Part shown: positions 1 through 10,030 of the stretch, piece after piece | Layout of the letters: each line of letters opens with the position of its first letter | How positions within the stretch are numbered: the stretch's first letter is position 1 | Assembly: GCA_021738065.1 (NCBI GenBank) | Contig: JAIPCT010000005.1 | Location: forward strand, 1-64,000 | Source of the DNA: Burkholderiaceae bacterium | GTDB taxonomy: Bacteria; Pseudomonadota; Gammaproteobacteria; Burkholderiales; Rhodocyclaceae | DNA: 64,000 nucleotides | Direction of reading: 5' to 3' | Notes under the pieces: model-generated | The model's database searches: none | The model's input: the letters and a program-made list of their open reading frames with translations, nothing else | What the model was told of the DNA's origin: nothing | Made by a program: the position numbers and the translations under genes

Positions 1-700
1 GTTGCCGCCGTCGATCAGGGCGATGCCGACCAGTTCGGTGCCGGAGAAGTCCAGCGTGTCGCTGCTGCCAGTGCCGGCGATGAAGTTAACGCCGCTACCA
101 CCGTCGATCTTCTCCACCGTCGCCGTACCGGTGAATTGGTAAAGGCGAATGGTGTCGTCGCCGCTGCTGCCCTGGATGATGTCGAAACCCTCGCCGCCTT
201 CGAAGCGGTCGTAGCCGGTGTCGGTGCCTTCGATCAGGAAGCTATCGTCACCGTCTCCGCCCTTGAGGTTGTCCGAGCCCACCCCGCCGACAATGATGTC
301 GTCGCCGGCGCTGCCGGTGACGGTGTCGTTGCCAGCACCACCGTCGATCAGGGCGATGCCGACCAGTTCGGTGGCGGAGAAGTCGAGAGTGTCGCTGCTG
401 GACGTGCCGGCGATGATGTCGTATCCGCCACCGCCGTCGATCTTCTCCACCGTTGCCGCGCCGGTGAATTGATACATGCGTATCGTGTCGTCGCCGCTGC
501 TGCCCTGGATGATGTCGAAACCCTCGCCGCCTTCGAAGCGGTCGTAGCCTATATCGGTGCCTTCAATCAGGAAGGTATCGTCGCCCGTTCCACCCTTGAG
601 GTTGTCCGAGCCGACACCGCCGACAATGATGTCGTCCCCAGCGCTGCCGGTGATGGTGTCGTTGCCCGCCCCGCCGTCGATCAGCGTTACTCCGACAAAG
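1..700 (-). repeat. 333-bp (111-aa) tandem repeats inside the RTX gene
   Basis: The motif gtcgatcag(g/c)g... starts at 10, 343 and 676, exactly 333 bp apart, with closely similar sequence between; continues off the left edge. Confidence 0.85.
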
Positions 701-3700
701 TTGCTTGCCGAGTAATCAAGCGTGTCACTGCTGCCGGTGCCGTGCAAATGCTGTCCCACCGCGAGGCTGAAGTCACCCCGCGCGGTCAGCCCGCCGTTGT
801 CGGTTGCGGTCACCCGCAGCGTCACCATGCCAGTCGCACTAGCATCCGGCGTGCCGCTGAAAGTCCGGGTTGCCGCGTTGAAAGTCAGCCAGGCCGGCAG
901 GGCCGTCCCGTCGGCCCGCGTGGCAGTAAAACTCAGGCTGTCGCCGACGTCGCTGTCGGCAAAGCTGCCGGCTGGCACCGTCCAGGAAAATGCTAAGTCC
1001 TGCGTCGCCGACCGATCCCCCATGGCGGCGACCAACACGGGCGCCTGATTGCTGCTGGCCACCGTGACGCTGAAGATACCGTCCGCAGTCGCCCCCGCCA
1101 TGTCGGCGGCTGTGACCCGCAAGCTTAGGCTGCCGGCCGCATCATTGGGCGGTGTACCGTTCAAGCTGCCGGTCGCGGCGTCAAGCACGAGCCAATCCGG
1201 CAAAGGGCTGCCGTCGGCCAGCGTCGCCGAGTAGGTCAGGCGGTCGCCATCCGGATCGGTCAGCATGGATTCCCCAAGCAAGTGGCTGAATGTCTCGCCC
1301 GTCAAGGCATTGAGGTTTTCCGCGACAAATACCGGAGCCGAGTTGTTCGCCCAGATGGCGGCTTCGATCTGGTCGGAATCCCACTCGCTGAAATCATTCC
1401 AGAAATTGAATCCTTCAATTCTTGACGCCGCCGCGGCAAACCAGTCGTCGATTCGGATGCTGGTATCGGTACCATTCACCGAGATCAGCAGATCGTTTCC
1501 ATCTCCGGCATAGCGATCAAACCGCAACTGCTCCGGTGCAATCGCCGCCCCGAACTCGAGGGAGTCCCACTCGCCTCCGTCGTCGGGGACTTCGACGATG
1601 ACATCGTGACCGCTGCCGGCATCCACAAAATAGGCATCGCTGCCCGAACCGCCGACAAGAGTGTCGTTCCCGGCACCGCCGTCAATATAGTCGCCCCCTG
1701 CAAGACCCATGATCAGATTGTCGCGGCGAGTGCCGAGCAAGTAGTCGCCGTCGTCGGTGCCGATCACTTCTGTAGTCATGTCAAGAAGGGTTTCCTCGTC
1801 CCAGACCACGCCATTTCCGAACTCGATTCCGGATAAGGCGACACCCCAGGGAGACTGCCAGTCTTCGATGGTCATGCTGTCGTCAGTGCCGACGATGGAC
1901 ACAACAAGACCGTCCGGCCCAAAGGAAACGGCAACATCTTCGGGCGCAACATCCGCGTCGAAGCGAATGACGTCCATGTTCTCCACGGCCTGCCCGTCGT
2001 CCTCGTCGCCGACATAAAGATAGTCGTGGCCATCGTCTCGCCCGAACAGGAACACATCGTTTCCCGGCCCGCCGACGATCTCGTCGTAACCGGCTCCTCC
2101 CCGCAGGGTATCGTTGCCGATATCGCCGTCGAGGTAATCATCTCCTTCCAAGCCGAAGATCAAGTCGTCGCGTTCCGTGCCAGCCAGATAATCCCCCTCA
2201 CTGGTACCGACAATGCCTGCCACGCGTGACATCAAGGTGGCACCATCCCAACTTGTGCCGTCCTGGAACTGGACATACGCAATCCTGTTCGAGGAATCAC
2301 GCCAGTTTTCCAGCGTCACAATGTCGCCGCTATTGCCAACGCTCAGGCTCAGGCTGCTTTCACCCAGGGTCACCACAACGTCCTCTGGTTTGATGCCCAT
2401 GTCGAAGCGAACTACATCGATATCAGTCGGCCCCGCATTATTCATGAATTCGTCCTGCGAAATCAGGTCGTGTCCTCCGCCTCGACTGAACAAGTAGACG
2501 TCGTCCCCGCTCCCGCCCGCCAGATAATCGTCACCTAGGTCGCCTTGCAGCACATCGTCACCGGCGCCGCCGACCAGGAAATCATTGCCGTCTCCACCGC
2601 GGATAATGTCGTTGCCATCCCCGGCACGAATAAAATCGTCGCCCGCGAGGCCTTCAATGTATTCATTGGCAAATGTCCCGTTGTAGAGGTCATCGCCACT
2701 GCCGAGAAGAATCGCGGTGCGGGCGATCAAATAATCGACATCCCACGTGGTGCCGTCCAGAAACTGCACTTGCTCGATCTTGTGGGCATCGCCCTCGAAC
2801 CAGCGGGAAATCGTCAGGCTGTCGTTTGCGCCGGGCTGGCTGATCGTGAACACGAGATCCGTGCCCGATCGGTAGACGAGCAAATCATGGACTTTGATGC
2901 CGGTGGCAAACAGCACGGTATCGAAATTACCTGCAGTGGCATCGGCATCGCTGATCCGATCCTGCCCATCGTTGAAGCGGAACACATAGACATCGTTGCC
3001 GGCGCCTCCGGCCAACAGATCGTCGCCGTGACCGCCATCGAGGAAATCGTTTCCGCCGCCGCCGAGCAGTGTGTCGTTGCCGCTCATGCCGAACAGGTGG
3101 CCGCCGTCCGCGCCCGCCGTCAGCACATTCGCCTCTCCGTTTCCGAGCAAGCTACCGTCGCCCAGGTCCGGCATCGGTGGTGCCAGGTCGACCATCTCCA
3201 TCATAAACAACAGCGAGTTGTCGGCTAGCCGCAAATACTCGATGCCGTAGCCGATTGGATCGTCCACCCGCGGCATGACGATGCGCAATTTCGTTGCGCC
3301 GTGCCAGGCCACATCCAATGTCGCGCGCTGCTTGCCGCTACCGTCTTCGTGCATTCCCCAGGCGAACGAAAGCTCGGCGCGAGTAATCCCCTCGGGCAGT
3401 TCCACGACATCCTGGGGCGCAAATCCGACATTGCCCAATAGACGAAAATCCAAGCCGGTTCCGATCAACGGAGCTTCCAGCGGTCCTTGCGGCGGCGAAT
3501 ACTCCAAGGCGCCGGAGGCCAGTGCCTGGTCTACCGTCAATTCGGGATAGTTCTCGACGAGCCAGGTCGCGGCTTCTTCCAGCGAGCCAAACGTGCCACC
3601 CTCGTTACCCCAAAGATTCCATTCCTCGCCATGTGGCACGTAATTCTGGTAGTCAGAAATCCCCTGCTGCTCGTAGTACCAGGCGAGAAACCCTTCCGCG

Positions 3701-6700
3701 TTGTCGCCGCGGTCCTCAATGAGATCACCGCCTGTCTCGTCGGCTGACAGTACCCGGTAGCGGTCAGCACCGTAGCCACCGACAAGTCGGTCATTGCCGT
3801 CGCCCCCGGCCATGACCGAGCCATCGCCGTAAATCACGTCATCTCCCGCGTTGCCATAGAGAACATCGCCATAGCCCCACGTGCCGCCACTGCCATGGAT
3901 CGTGTCGTTGCCCGCCCCGCCATCGACGAACTCGGTGGCGATGCTGTTGGCGTGGATCTCGTTGTCGCCGTCACCGCCAATGATCTCGGCGATCAGTGGC
4001 TGATAGATGTTGGTCTGGCGGTAGTTCACGGCGACCTGGTTGCCCACCAGCGTGTTGACGGAGGCCGTCCAACCCGTGGTGTCTTCGCTGTAGCTTTGCA
4101 CCCAGCCAGCCCGGTTGTATGTGGTCAGATCATAGGAGTACTGAACAATCCCGGTCGCGTTGCCAAATTCGTCGGTGACGAATCCGCTCGTATCCCGGAT
4201 CGACTGCTGATGGTTGAACAACTGGCTTTCCCATACCAGGTTCGCGATCGCGGCACCGTAGGTGATCTCATCCCGCCCCTGATAGTCGTTCGAGATCAGA
4301 GCGTCGTCGCTTTCGATCCGGCTGACTTCATAGTGATACACCCTGCGCGCCGGATCGGCGCCGCCAGACCCCCAGCTCAGCACCTGCTGCATATTCTCGA
4401 CGGCTTGACTGCTGGAAACGAACTCTCCCGTCATCGTACGAAAGACGGTGGTGGTGACCTGATGCGAGACACTGGTCCACGGCTGGGGAAGCGCAGGGTC
4501 CTCGAAGCTGAGATTGCCCAGATTCCGCCAACCAATCCACCCGCCAAGCGCCGGTATATAGGTGCTGGGGAACTCTTCCCGGAACCAAGTCTGCTTCTCA
4601 ATGACATCTGCTTTGGTGTCGCTCCACAAGGCGTTGATCGCGCTTTCTGCCGCATCCGGCTGGGCAACAATATCTTCAACCGTCACCGCGCCAGCACCGT
4701 CGAAATCCACACTCCAGTTTTGCGCCGGCCCCGTGTAGTAATCCTTGAGGCGCACGCTGTCCGCCGTGCCCTTGACCAGCAGTTTCAGATCATCGCCATC
4801 CCGTACGGCACGCAGATCGGTCGGGGTTTGCCACGATTCAAAGCGCAGCACATTCGTCTCCTCACCGCCGTCGATAACGGTGTCGGCGCCGCTGCCCGGC
4901 GCAAAAACATACACATCCGTTCCTGTTCCGCCGCTCAGCGTATCCGCACCGTCACCGCCCAGCAGCACGTCGTCGCCGGCGCCTCCATCCAACTGATCAT
5001 CACCGCCCCGCCCTTCGATGGTGTCGTTACCTTCGCCCGCATTGATCGTGTCGCCGCTGGCATACCCGATCAAATGATCATCCCCCGCCGTCCCGGCGAT
5101 GAGCTGCGCGCGAATGGCGTCGCCGTTCCAGGCCGCATCGGCAAACTCGATGGTCTGTACTCCGGCGTTCAGGCCGTCGTCGGCCAGCCAGCCGCCCACG
5201 CTAAAGTGATCGTCCGCGGCATTGCTCAACACCAGGCTGTCGCCCTCGCGGCGCAGCGTGATCTCATCCACGCTCTGATCCGCAAAACGCAGCGTGGCGT
5301 TGGCGCCCCAGACCCTCAGGCTGTCGCTGCCGTCGCCGCGATAGGCCAGCACCTGGGCGTTGTTGCCCGACAGGTACAGCGTGTCGTTGCCCTGCCCGGC
5401 CGACACCACGGCGTTGTCTTCGGCAACTAGCAGCAGATCGTTGCTCTTGCCGCCGGCCACATGGCGGATGCCCTCGGCATCTGTCGCGCTAAAGCTGCCC
5501 GTGGCATAGGCGCCGATAAACGCTTCGTAGTCCAGGGTCTGCTCCACGCCGCCGGCAGGGGTGATCTGGAAGTGCTCGATGCTGCGCGCCTGCCCGCCTT
5601 CGATCAGCAGCCGGTCGATCGGCTGGCCGAAGAGCTGGTAGTCGATGCGCAAGTCGCCATTGCCGGCGTCGCTGATGTTCAGGTTGGCCGGATCGACACT
5701 GGCAGTGAAACGCACGGTGTCGTCGCCGCCTTCGTCGTGCAAGCCATCCACCACCAGTTCGCTATCGCTGGCAAGGGTGGTGCCGTCACCGGCGTTAAAC
5801 ACATAGGTGTCGTTGCCCAGCCCGCCCAGCATGTTGTCCATACCGGTGCCACCGATGAGGATGTCGTCGCCGTCCAGGCCCGCAATGATGTCGTCGCCGC
5901 CTTTGCCATCGATTCTGTCCAGCACGCCGGTGCCGATGATCGTGTCGTTGCCTTCAGTGCCGTCGAGATCGAAGCCGCGTTCCAACAGGCCTTCCCATGT
6001 CAGGCTGGAGCCGTCGGCGAACTGGAAACTGGAGAAGCTTTGCGTTCCCAGGGGATTGTCGGGATCGAAGTTCTCGATGTGGATGGCGTCGCCATTACCC
6101 ATGTCAAGCAACAAAGATCCTTTGCGCAATGTAATGCTGTCCTTGTCGAACCCTTCGCCGAAGACGAGGATGCTCTTCTCGGCGCCGGTGTCGTCGTCGT
6201 AAATCTCGTCCACACCATCGCCCATATTGAACAGGTAAGTGTCGCGACCCGTGCCACCATAAATGATGTCGTTTCCCTTGCCCCCGATAATGATGTCGTT
6301 GCCGGCCATGCCCCAGATATGATCAATATCGTCGCCGCCGTCGAGATAGTCATCCCCTGCCAATGACTGTGTGGAATTGTCGCCATAGAGGTAATCCATT
6401 CCATTCCCACCCAGCAGGATATCGTTGCCCTCTTCGCCCATCAGGGTGTCATTGCCATCCTCGCCGAATATCACATCGTTGCCAGCACCACCCCATGCAT
6501 AGTCTTTGCCTTTGCCGGCATAAATCGCGTCGGCACCACCACCCGATGGGTTGACGAGACCGTCGACGGGAGCGAACAAGAAGCCGGTACCTTGCGCGGT
6601 AACGCTCCAGTCAAAAGGCGCATTGCTGGTGTGATACCAGTCCGTGTCGCCTTCGTTATAGCGCCAGGAGGTCTCAACTATGAACTGGGGTGTGTAGTCG

Positions 6701-8922
6701 GCATCGCCCAGAATGAAGTCGTCGCCCGCACCGGCAATCAACAGATCTTGCCCGGCTCCGCCGGTGAGAACGTCGTTGTCGGCACCTGCAACAAGAACGT
6801 CGTCGCCAGCGTTGCCAGCGAGCCAGTCGCCCTTCTGGTCAGTGCCCGTGTCGTTGTTGCCATTGGCAATGGCAGTGGCCGTGTCTATCCTGGTGTTGCC
6901 GTAAATCCGGTCGTCGTTATTGTCCCCGGCGAGAATGTCGGCCCCGGCACCGCCTTCGATGAGGTCGTTACCCTCATCGCCATTGACATAGTCGCGCCCT
7001 GCGCCTGCCTCTATCCAGTCGTTGCCGCCGCGCCCGCCAATGTTGTCGTCGAGTTCGCCTGAACGGATGTGCTCGTTGGCGGCAGTGCCAACGAGAATGT
7101 CTTCATAGGGCTGAGCGGTGCCGACAAGCACCCCGTTGGCGCGCACAGCCTGGATGCCGGCCTCGCCGGCGTTGGTGTCGTCGGGCTTGATGTCGCCATT
7201 GATATCGACTGTGGTTTGGGGATTCTCGTCGGCAACCGCAGCCGTCATGGTGAGACCGAAGCTGCCGCCGCTGGCGTACTTGTCGATGATGATGTTGCCG
7301 TTGATCAGCATCTGGCCGTTGTTTTCAACATAGAGATGCTTGCCGTCGGCGCTGCGGTGCACGCGATTGTCACCGTAAGCGGCACCACCGGAAAGAATGT
7401 CACCATCAACCGCGAGAGTGTTCTGGCCGGCGCTATCGAGAATGATGTCGAGGCCGTCGCCGGTGGTATAGACGTAGGTGTCGTTGCCGGCACCGCCAAG
7501 CAGGATGTCGTTGCCCTGTCCGCCTTGCAGCAGATCGGTGCCGCCGTTGCCGACAAGAAGGTCTGCGCCCGTGCCGCCGACGAGGCCGTCGTTGCCGCTG
7601 CCGCCGAGCAGGAAGGCGTTGCGGTTCTGGGCGTCGACGACGTTCATCGCGTCGGTGCCGGCTTGCACGTACCAGTCGCGCAGGATCGGCAGCATGCCGT
7701 TGATCAGGTTGCGTTCGGCGGGGGTGAAACTCGCATTGACGTAGGCCTGAAAGTACTTGTAACCCTTGGCTTGGGCCAGATCGATTTTTACCTTGGGATC
7801 GGTCGAGTCCATTGCCGCTGCGACATCTTTGGATACGTCGTGCATGTCGAAGGTAACGCCGCTACTGCCGATACTTGCGGTACTGAGGTCGGTGAAGAGT
7901 TGTTTGTTTGCGTTCGTCGCGTTGGCTGTGTCTTCGTAATAGAACTGCATCGCGAAGGCGGTCAGGGCTTTGCTGAGGTTGTTCAGACTGGGGTTCCATG
8001 TATTGCCGTCACTCATGGTCAGGCCACTTGGTTGGGCGAGCTTGTTCATATCCGCCGCAAAGCGTTCAAGCATTCCATCAGGGGGTATCGCACCCGACAC
8101 GCCAAACTGATGGCGTAGAAGCTTGCGAAGCAAATCGTCTTTGTTGGGATTACGTGAATCCGTGGCAAACAAATTGGAGTCCAGCAGCTCCGTTACCAAA
8201 TCCGGCAAGCGTTGCGCGGCAAGGAGGAATGAAGGCGAACTCCGCAAAGCAGTCATTAACGCCATCGAATGCCGGTCAACCATTCCTGCCGTTGAACTAC
8301 CCATTGCAATTGGGTTATCGCTTCCAACGAGGGTATTCGCCGAGAATCGAATCGTGTTTAGCACCTCGCCCTCAACGTAATACTGCGTCACATTCGACTC
8401 TCTGGACAGCGCGAGTAATCCTCCTGATGCAATATAAATAGCCAAAGAACTGTCCCAATAGCCAGAGGCGGCCATTGCTGCTGCAAAGGAGGGAAGTAGT
8501 GCAGGATTCATGGCCGCAGGCTGAAACGGAGCCTCATCAAACACAGTCGCTTGTTTGTCGAATAGCACCGCCATGAGCGAGGCCAATCCGCCGCCGAGAG
8601 AATGCCCTGTGAATGTGATATTGGCGGTTGGGAATGCCGACCTGAACGCAAAGTAATAGGCCATCGCGTCGTAAATCTGCGGCGCGGGGATGCCCATTCC
8701 TGCTGTCCAGTTCAATGGGTCTACAATCCCGTCGTTGGTACCCGTGTACGCGATGACCATTTCATTTGTCAAGTCGTTTTTGTATATGCCTGCGGAGAAA
8801 CCCGTCCATCTGTCGGGTTGCCAGTCAATTCGAGTCCAACCCGTGGGAAGCTCTACATAGTTCCGGTCCGATGCGGCGTAAACACCGGTTGCGATTTGCA
8901 TGTATTCAAATGGGGTAGGCAT
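1..8922 (-). CDS. Giant RTX (hemolysin-type Ca-binding repeat) protein with N-terminal lipase class 3-like domain; C-terminus cut by the left window edge
   Basis: Minus-strand translation from ATG at 8922 (MPTPFEYMQIATGVYAASDRNYVELPTGW...) with upstream GGAG. Contains GHSLGGGLASLMA (GxSxG), many GGxGxD-type repeats (e.g. LLGGAGNDTYVYTTGDGLD, GGAGNDTLVGG) and putative Ig-like segments. Frame phase spot-checked at ~105, ~2058, ~4920 and 8922 and is consistent. Absent from the ORF track, presumably because it has no stop in the window. Confidence 0.9.
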   Translation of the reverse strand, partial: MPTPFEYMQIATGVYAASDRNYVELPTGWTRIDWQPDRWTGFSAGIYKNDLTNEMVIAYTGTNDGIVDPLNWTAGMGIPAPQIYDAMAYYFAFRSAFPTANITFTGHSLGGGLASLMAVLFDKQATVFDEAPFQPAAMNPALLPSFAAAMAASGYWDSSLAIYIASGGLLALSRESNVTQYYVEGEVLNTIRFSANTLVGSDNPIAMGSSTAGMVDRHSMALMTALRSSPSFLLAAQRLPDLVTELLDSNLFATDSRNPNKDDLLRKLLRHQFGVSGAIPPDGMLERFAADMNKLAQPSGLTMSDGNTWNPSLNNLSKALTAFAMQFYYEDTANATNANKQLFTDLSTASIGSSGVTFDMHDVSKDVAAAMDSTDPKVKIDLAQAKGYKYFQAYVNASFTPAERNLINGMLPILRDWYVQAGTDAMNVVDAQNRNAFLLGGSGNDGLVGGTGADLLVGNGGTDLLQGGQGNDILLGGAGNDTYVYTTGDGLDIILDSAGQNTLAVDGDILSGGAAYGDNRVHRSADGKHLYVENNGQMLINGNIIIDKYASGGSFGLTMTAAVADENPQTTVDINGDIKPDDTNAGEAGIQAVRANGVLVGTAQPYEDILVGTAANEHIRSGELDDNIGGRGGNDWIEAGAGRDYVNGDEGNDLIEGGAGADILAGDNNDDRIYGNTRIDTATAIANGNNDTGTDQKGDWLAGNAGDDVLVAGADNDVLTGGAGQDLLIAGAGDDFILGDADYTPQFIVETSWRYNEGDTDWYHTSNAPFDWSVTAQGTGFLFAPVDGLVNPSGGGADAIYAGKGKDYAWGGAGNDVIFGEDGNDTLMGEEGNDILLGGNGMDYLYGDNSTQSLAGDDYLDGGDDIDHIWGMAGNDIIIGGKGNDIIYGGTGRDTYLFNMGDGVDEIYDDDTGAEKSILVFGEGFDKDSITLRKGSLLLDMGNGDAIHIENFDPDNPLGTQSFSSFQFADGSSLTWEGLLERGFDLDGTEGNDTIIGTGVLDRIDGKGGDDIIAGLDGDDILIGGTGMDNMLGGLGNDTYVFNAGDGTTLASDSELVVDGLHDEGGDDTVRFTASVDPANLNISDAGNGDLRIDYQLFGQPIDRLLIEGGQARSIEHFQITPAGGVEQTLDYEAFIGAYATGSFSATDAEGIRHVAGGKSNDLLLVAEDNAVVSAGQGNDTLYLSGNNAQVLAYRGDGSDSLRVWGANATLRFADQSVDEITLRREGDSLVLSNAADDHFSVGGWLADDGLNAGVQTIEFADAAWNGDAIRAQLIAGTAGDDHLIGYASGDTINAGEGNDTIEGRGGDDQLDGGAGDDVLLGGDGADTLSGGTGTDVYVFAPGSGADTVIDGGEETNVLRFESWQTPTDLRAVRDGDDLKLLVKGTADSVRLKDYYTGPAQNWSVDFDGAGAVTVEDIVAQPDAAESAINALWSDTKADVIEKQTWFREEFPSTYIPALGGWIGWRNLGNLSFEDPALPQPWTSVSHQVTTTVFRTMTGEFVSSSQAVENMQQVLSWGSGGADPARRVYHYEVSRIESDDALISNDYQGRDEITYGAAIANLVWESQLFNHQQSIRDTSGFVTDEFGNATGIVQYSYDLTTYNRAGWVQSYSEDTTGWTASVNTLVGNQVAVNYRQTNIYQPLIAEIIGGDGDNEIHANSIATEFVDGGAGNDTIHGSGGTWGYGDVLYGNAGDDVIYGDGSVMAGGDGNDRLVGGYGADRYRVLSADETGGDLIEDRGDNAEGFLAWYYEQQGISDYQNYVPHGEEWNLWGNEGGTFGSLEEAATWLVENYPELTVDQALASGALEYSPPQGPLEAPLIGTGLDFRLLGNVGFAPQDVVELPEGITRAELSFAWGMHEDGSGKQRATLDVAWHGATKLRIVMPRVDDPIGYGIEYLRLADNSLLFMMEMVDLAPPMPDLGDGSLLGNGEANVLTAGADGGHLFGMSGNDTLLGGGGNDFLDGGHGDDLLAGGAGNDVYVFRFNDGQDRISDADATAGNFDTVLFATGIKVHDLLVYRSGTDLVFTISQPGANDSLTISRWFEGDAHKIEQVQFLDGTTWDVDYLIARTAILLGSGDDLYNGTFANEYIEGLAGDDFIRAGDGNDIIRGGDGNDFLVGGAGDDVLQGDLGDDYLAGGSGDDVYLFSRGGGHDLISQDEFMNNAGPTDIDVVRFDMGIKPEDVVVTLGESSLSLSVGNSGDIVTLENWRDSSNRIAYVQFQDGTSWDGATLMSRVAGIVGTSEGDYLAGTERDDLIFGLEGDDYLDGDIGNDTLRGGAGYDEIVGGPGNDVFLFGRDDGHDYLYVGDEDDGQAVENMDVIRFDADVAPEDVAVSFGPDGLVVSIVGTDDSMTIEDWQSPWGVALSGIEFGNGVVWDEETLLDMTTEVIGTDDGDYLLGTRRDNLIMGLAGGDYIDGGAGNDTLVGGSGSDAYFVDAGSGHDVIVEVPDDGGEWDSLEFGAAIAPEQLRFDRYAGDGNDLLISVNGTDTSIRIDDWFAAAASRIEGFNFWNDFSEWDSDQIEAAIWANNSAPVFVAENLNALTGETFSHLLGESMLTDPDGDRLTYSATLADGSPLPDWLVLDAATGSLNGTPPNDAAGSLSLRVTAADMAGATADGIFSVTVASSNQAPVLVAAMGDRSATQDLAFSWTVPAGSFADSDVGDSLSFTATRADGTALPAWLTFNAATRTFSGTPDASATGMVTLRVTATDNGGLTARGDFSLAVGQHLHGTGSSDTLDYSASNFVGVTLIDGGAGNDTITGSAGDDIIVGGVGSDNLKGGTGDDTFLIEGTDIGYDRFEGGEGFDIIQGSSGDDTIRMYQFTGAATVEKIDGGGGYDIIAGTSSSDTLDFSATELVGIALIDGGAGNDTVTGSAGDDIIVGGVGSDNLKGGDGDDSFLIEGTDTGYDRFEGGEGFDIIQGSSGDDTIRLYQFTGTATVEKIDGGSGVNFIAGTGSSDTLDFSGTELVGIALIDGGN

Positions 8923-8968
8923 GTTCGTTCTCCAAATCAGTTGATCTCTGTAGCTCGAATCGCTTTGA

Positions 8969-9556
8969 CTAACCGCACACTTTGCGTGTTGGCCCAACTT
9001 GCTTTAGTGCTTGTCGGTAACCACTTCCCGAATTTCTCTTGCGCTTCTCGTCGAGGTTGACGACCGATGGCATATTGTTTCCATCCCCGAAAAACAGGTT
9101 CGTCGTGCGCCTTTCAAATTGCGCTGAGAGCGACTGCTCAGTCCATGCGCCGTTCCGGTAAACATACTTGGAATAGATTTCGCAACCCGGCGAAATGGCT
9201 AACAACGAAAATACTGTGGGTTGCCCAGATTCCACGTCGAAAACCAAAGGTATCTCTGGCCATGTTTGCGGAGACTCTTTTGACGAATGCCATTCGATCA
9301 CTTGTCCAGAACCCTCCGGTTGAGTGAATCGAATTCGATATTCCTTTGGCTTGGTGCCGCTTCGGTTAGATGCCCATTCGTCACCACCGCGTTCATGAAC
9401 TGTTTCCCGATCAACAACAATGACTCGACCATCGCTCAATTGCACTTCCTCTTTCCATTTTTGACTGCTGCTCCCGCATGCACTCATGCTTGCCCCCATC
9501 ATCAATAGAAATCCAATTTTTGCTATTTGTTTCAACCACCAATGGTTCGCGTTCAT
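8969..9556 (-). CDS. Putative lipoprotein (module C), paralogous to 10910..11620
   Basis: 195 aa; signal with lipobox-like LMMGASMSAC; shares WKEEVxLxDGRxIxVxR with the 236-aa lipoprotein; start overlaps the upstream ORF stop (ATGA). Confidence 0.75.
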   Translation of the reverse strand: MNANHWWLKQIAKIGFLLMMGASMSACGSSSQKWKEEVQLSDGRVIVVDRETVHERGGDEWASNRSGTKPKEYRIRFTQPEGSGQVIEWHSSKESPQTWPEIPLVFDVESGQPTVFSLLAISPGCEIYSKYVYRNGAWTEQSLSAQFERRTTNLFFGDGNNMPSVVNLDEKRKRNSGSGYRQALKQVGPTRKVCG

Positions 9557-9707
9557 ACCGCCATCCTCGATGCCACATCGTTAGCCGCTCGAAAGCCCAA
9601 TTCGCCGTCCCACCAGCGCCGACTTTTATGCAATTCAACACCCCCGCCATAGCCAATCAAATGATCATCACCTCCCGTCCCGGCAATAAGCTGCGCCCGA
9701 ATCGAAC
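9553..9707 (-). pseudogene. RTX C-terminal remnant ending in KSRRWW tail
   Basis: IRAQLIAGTGGDDHLIGYGGGVELHKSRRWWDGELGFRAANDVASRMAV*; matches IRAQLIAGTAGDDHLIGYASG in the large RTX gene (DNA similarity to ~5065-5118). Confidence 0.7.
9602..9627 (-). repeat. KSRRW-type dispersed repeat copy 1
   Basis: tcgccgtcccaccagcgccgactttt. Confidence 0.75.
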
Positions 9708-10030
9708 CAAAGGGGTCAGAGACATTTCGCTTTTCATTTCGCATCATTACTTCCTCCATTGTCAGAATCCAAATCCCTGTTGTTCAGTCAGCACTGGTCG
9801 CGATGCCGGTTCGTCGCCTGGTGAAGGGTGCCAAAGGGGTCAGAGACATTTCGCTTTTCGTTTCGGTGCCAAAGGGGTCTGCCAAAGGGGTCAGAGACAT
9901 TTCGCTTTTCATTTCGCATCGTTGTTTCCTCCATTCTCAGAATCCAAATCCTTGTTGTTCAATTCGCACCGGTAGCGGTTCGCGTTCGTCGCCCGGTGCG
10001 CGTCCCCGTTTGCCGGTGTTGCGCCGCGTC
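9707..10030 (-). mobile_element. Degraded RAYT element 3' ends (at least two partial copies plus extra terminal repeats)
   Basis: Repeats of ccaaaggggtcagagacatttcgctttt at 9707, 9831, 9882 (and short form at 9869), followed by DNA encoding the transposase C-terminus (…TEQQGFGF), each truncated. Confidence 0.8.

Noticed and set aside
3895-5430. 511-aa plus-strand ORF opposite the RTX gene (also 136..996, 2545..3228, 5461..6366, 7069..8118)
   Set aside because: Antisense shadow ORFs from repetitive, GC-rich RTX coding DNA; low-complexity Val/Ala/Asp-rich products, no recognisable domain; the minus strand encodes clear RTX repeats.
1900-7700. Short periodic repeats that could mimic CRISPR
   Set aside because: They are in-frame GGxGxD RTX-coding repeats with coding constraint, not spacer-repeat units.
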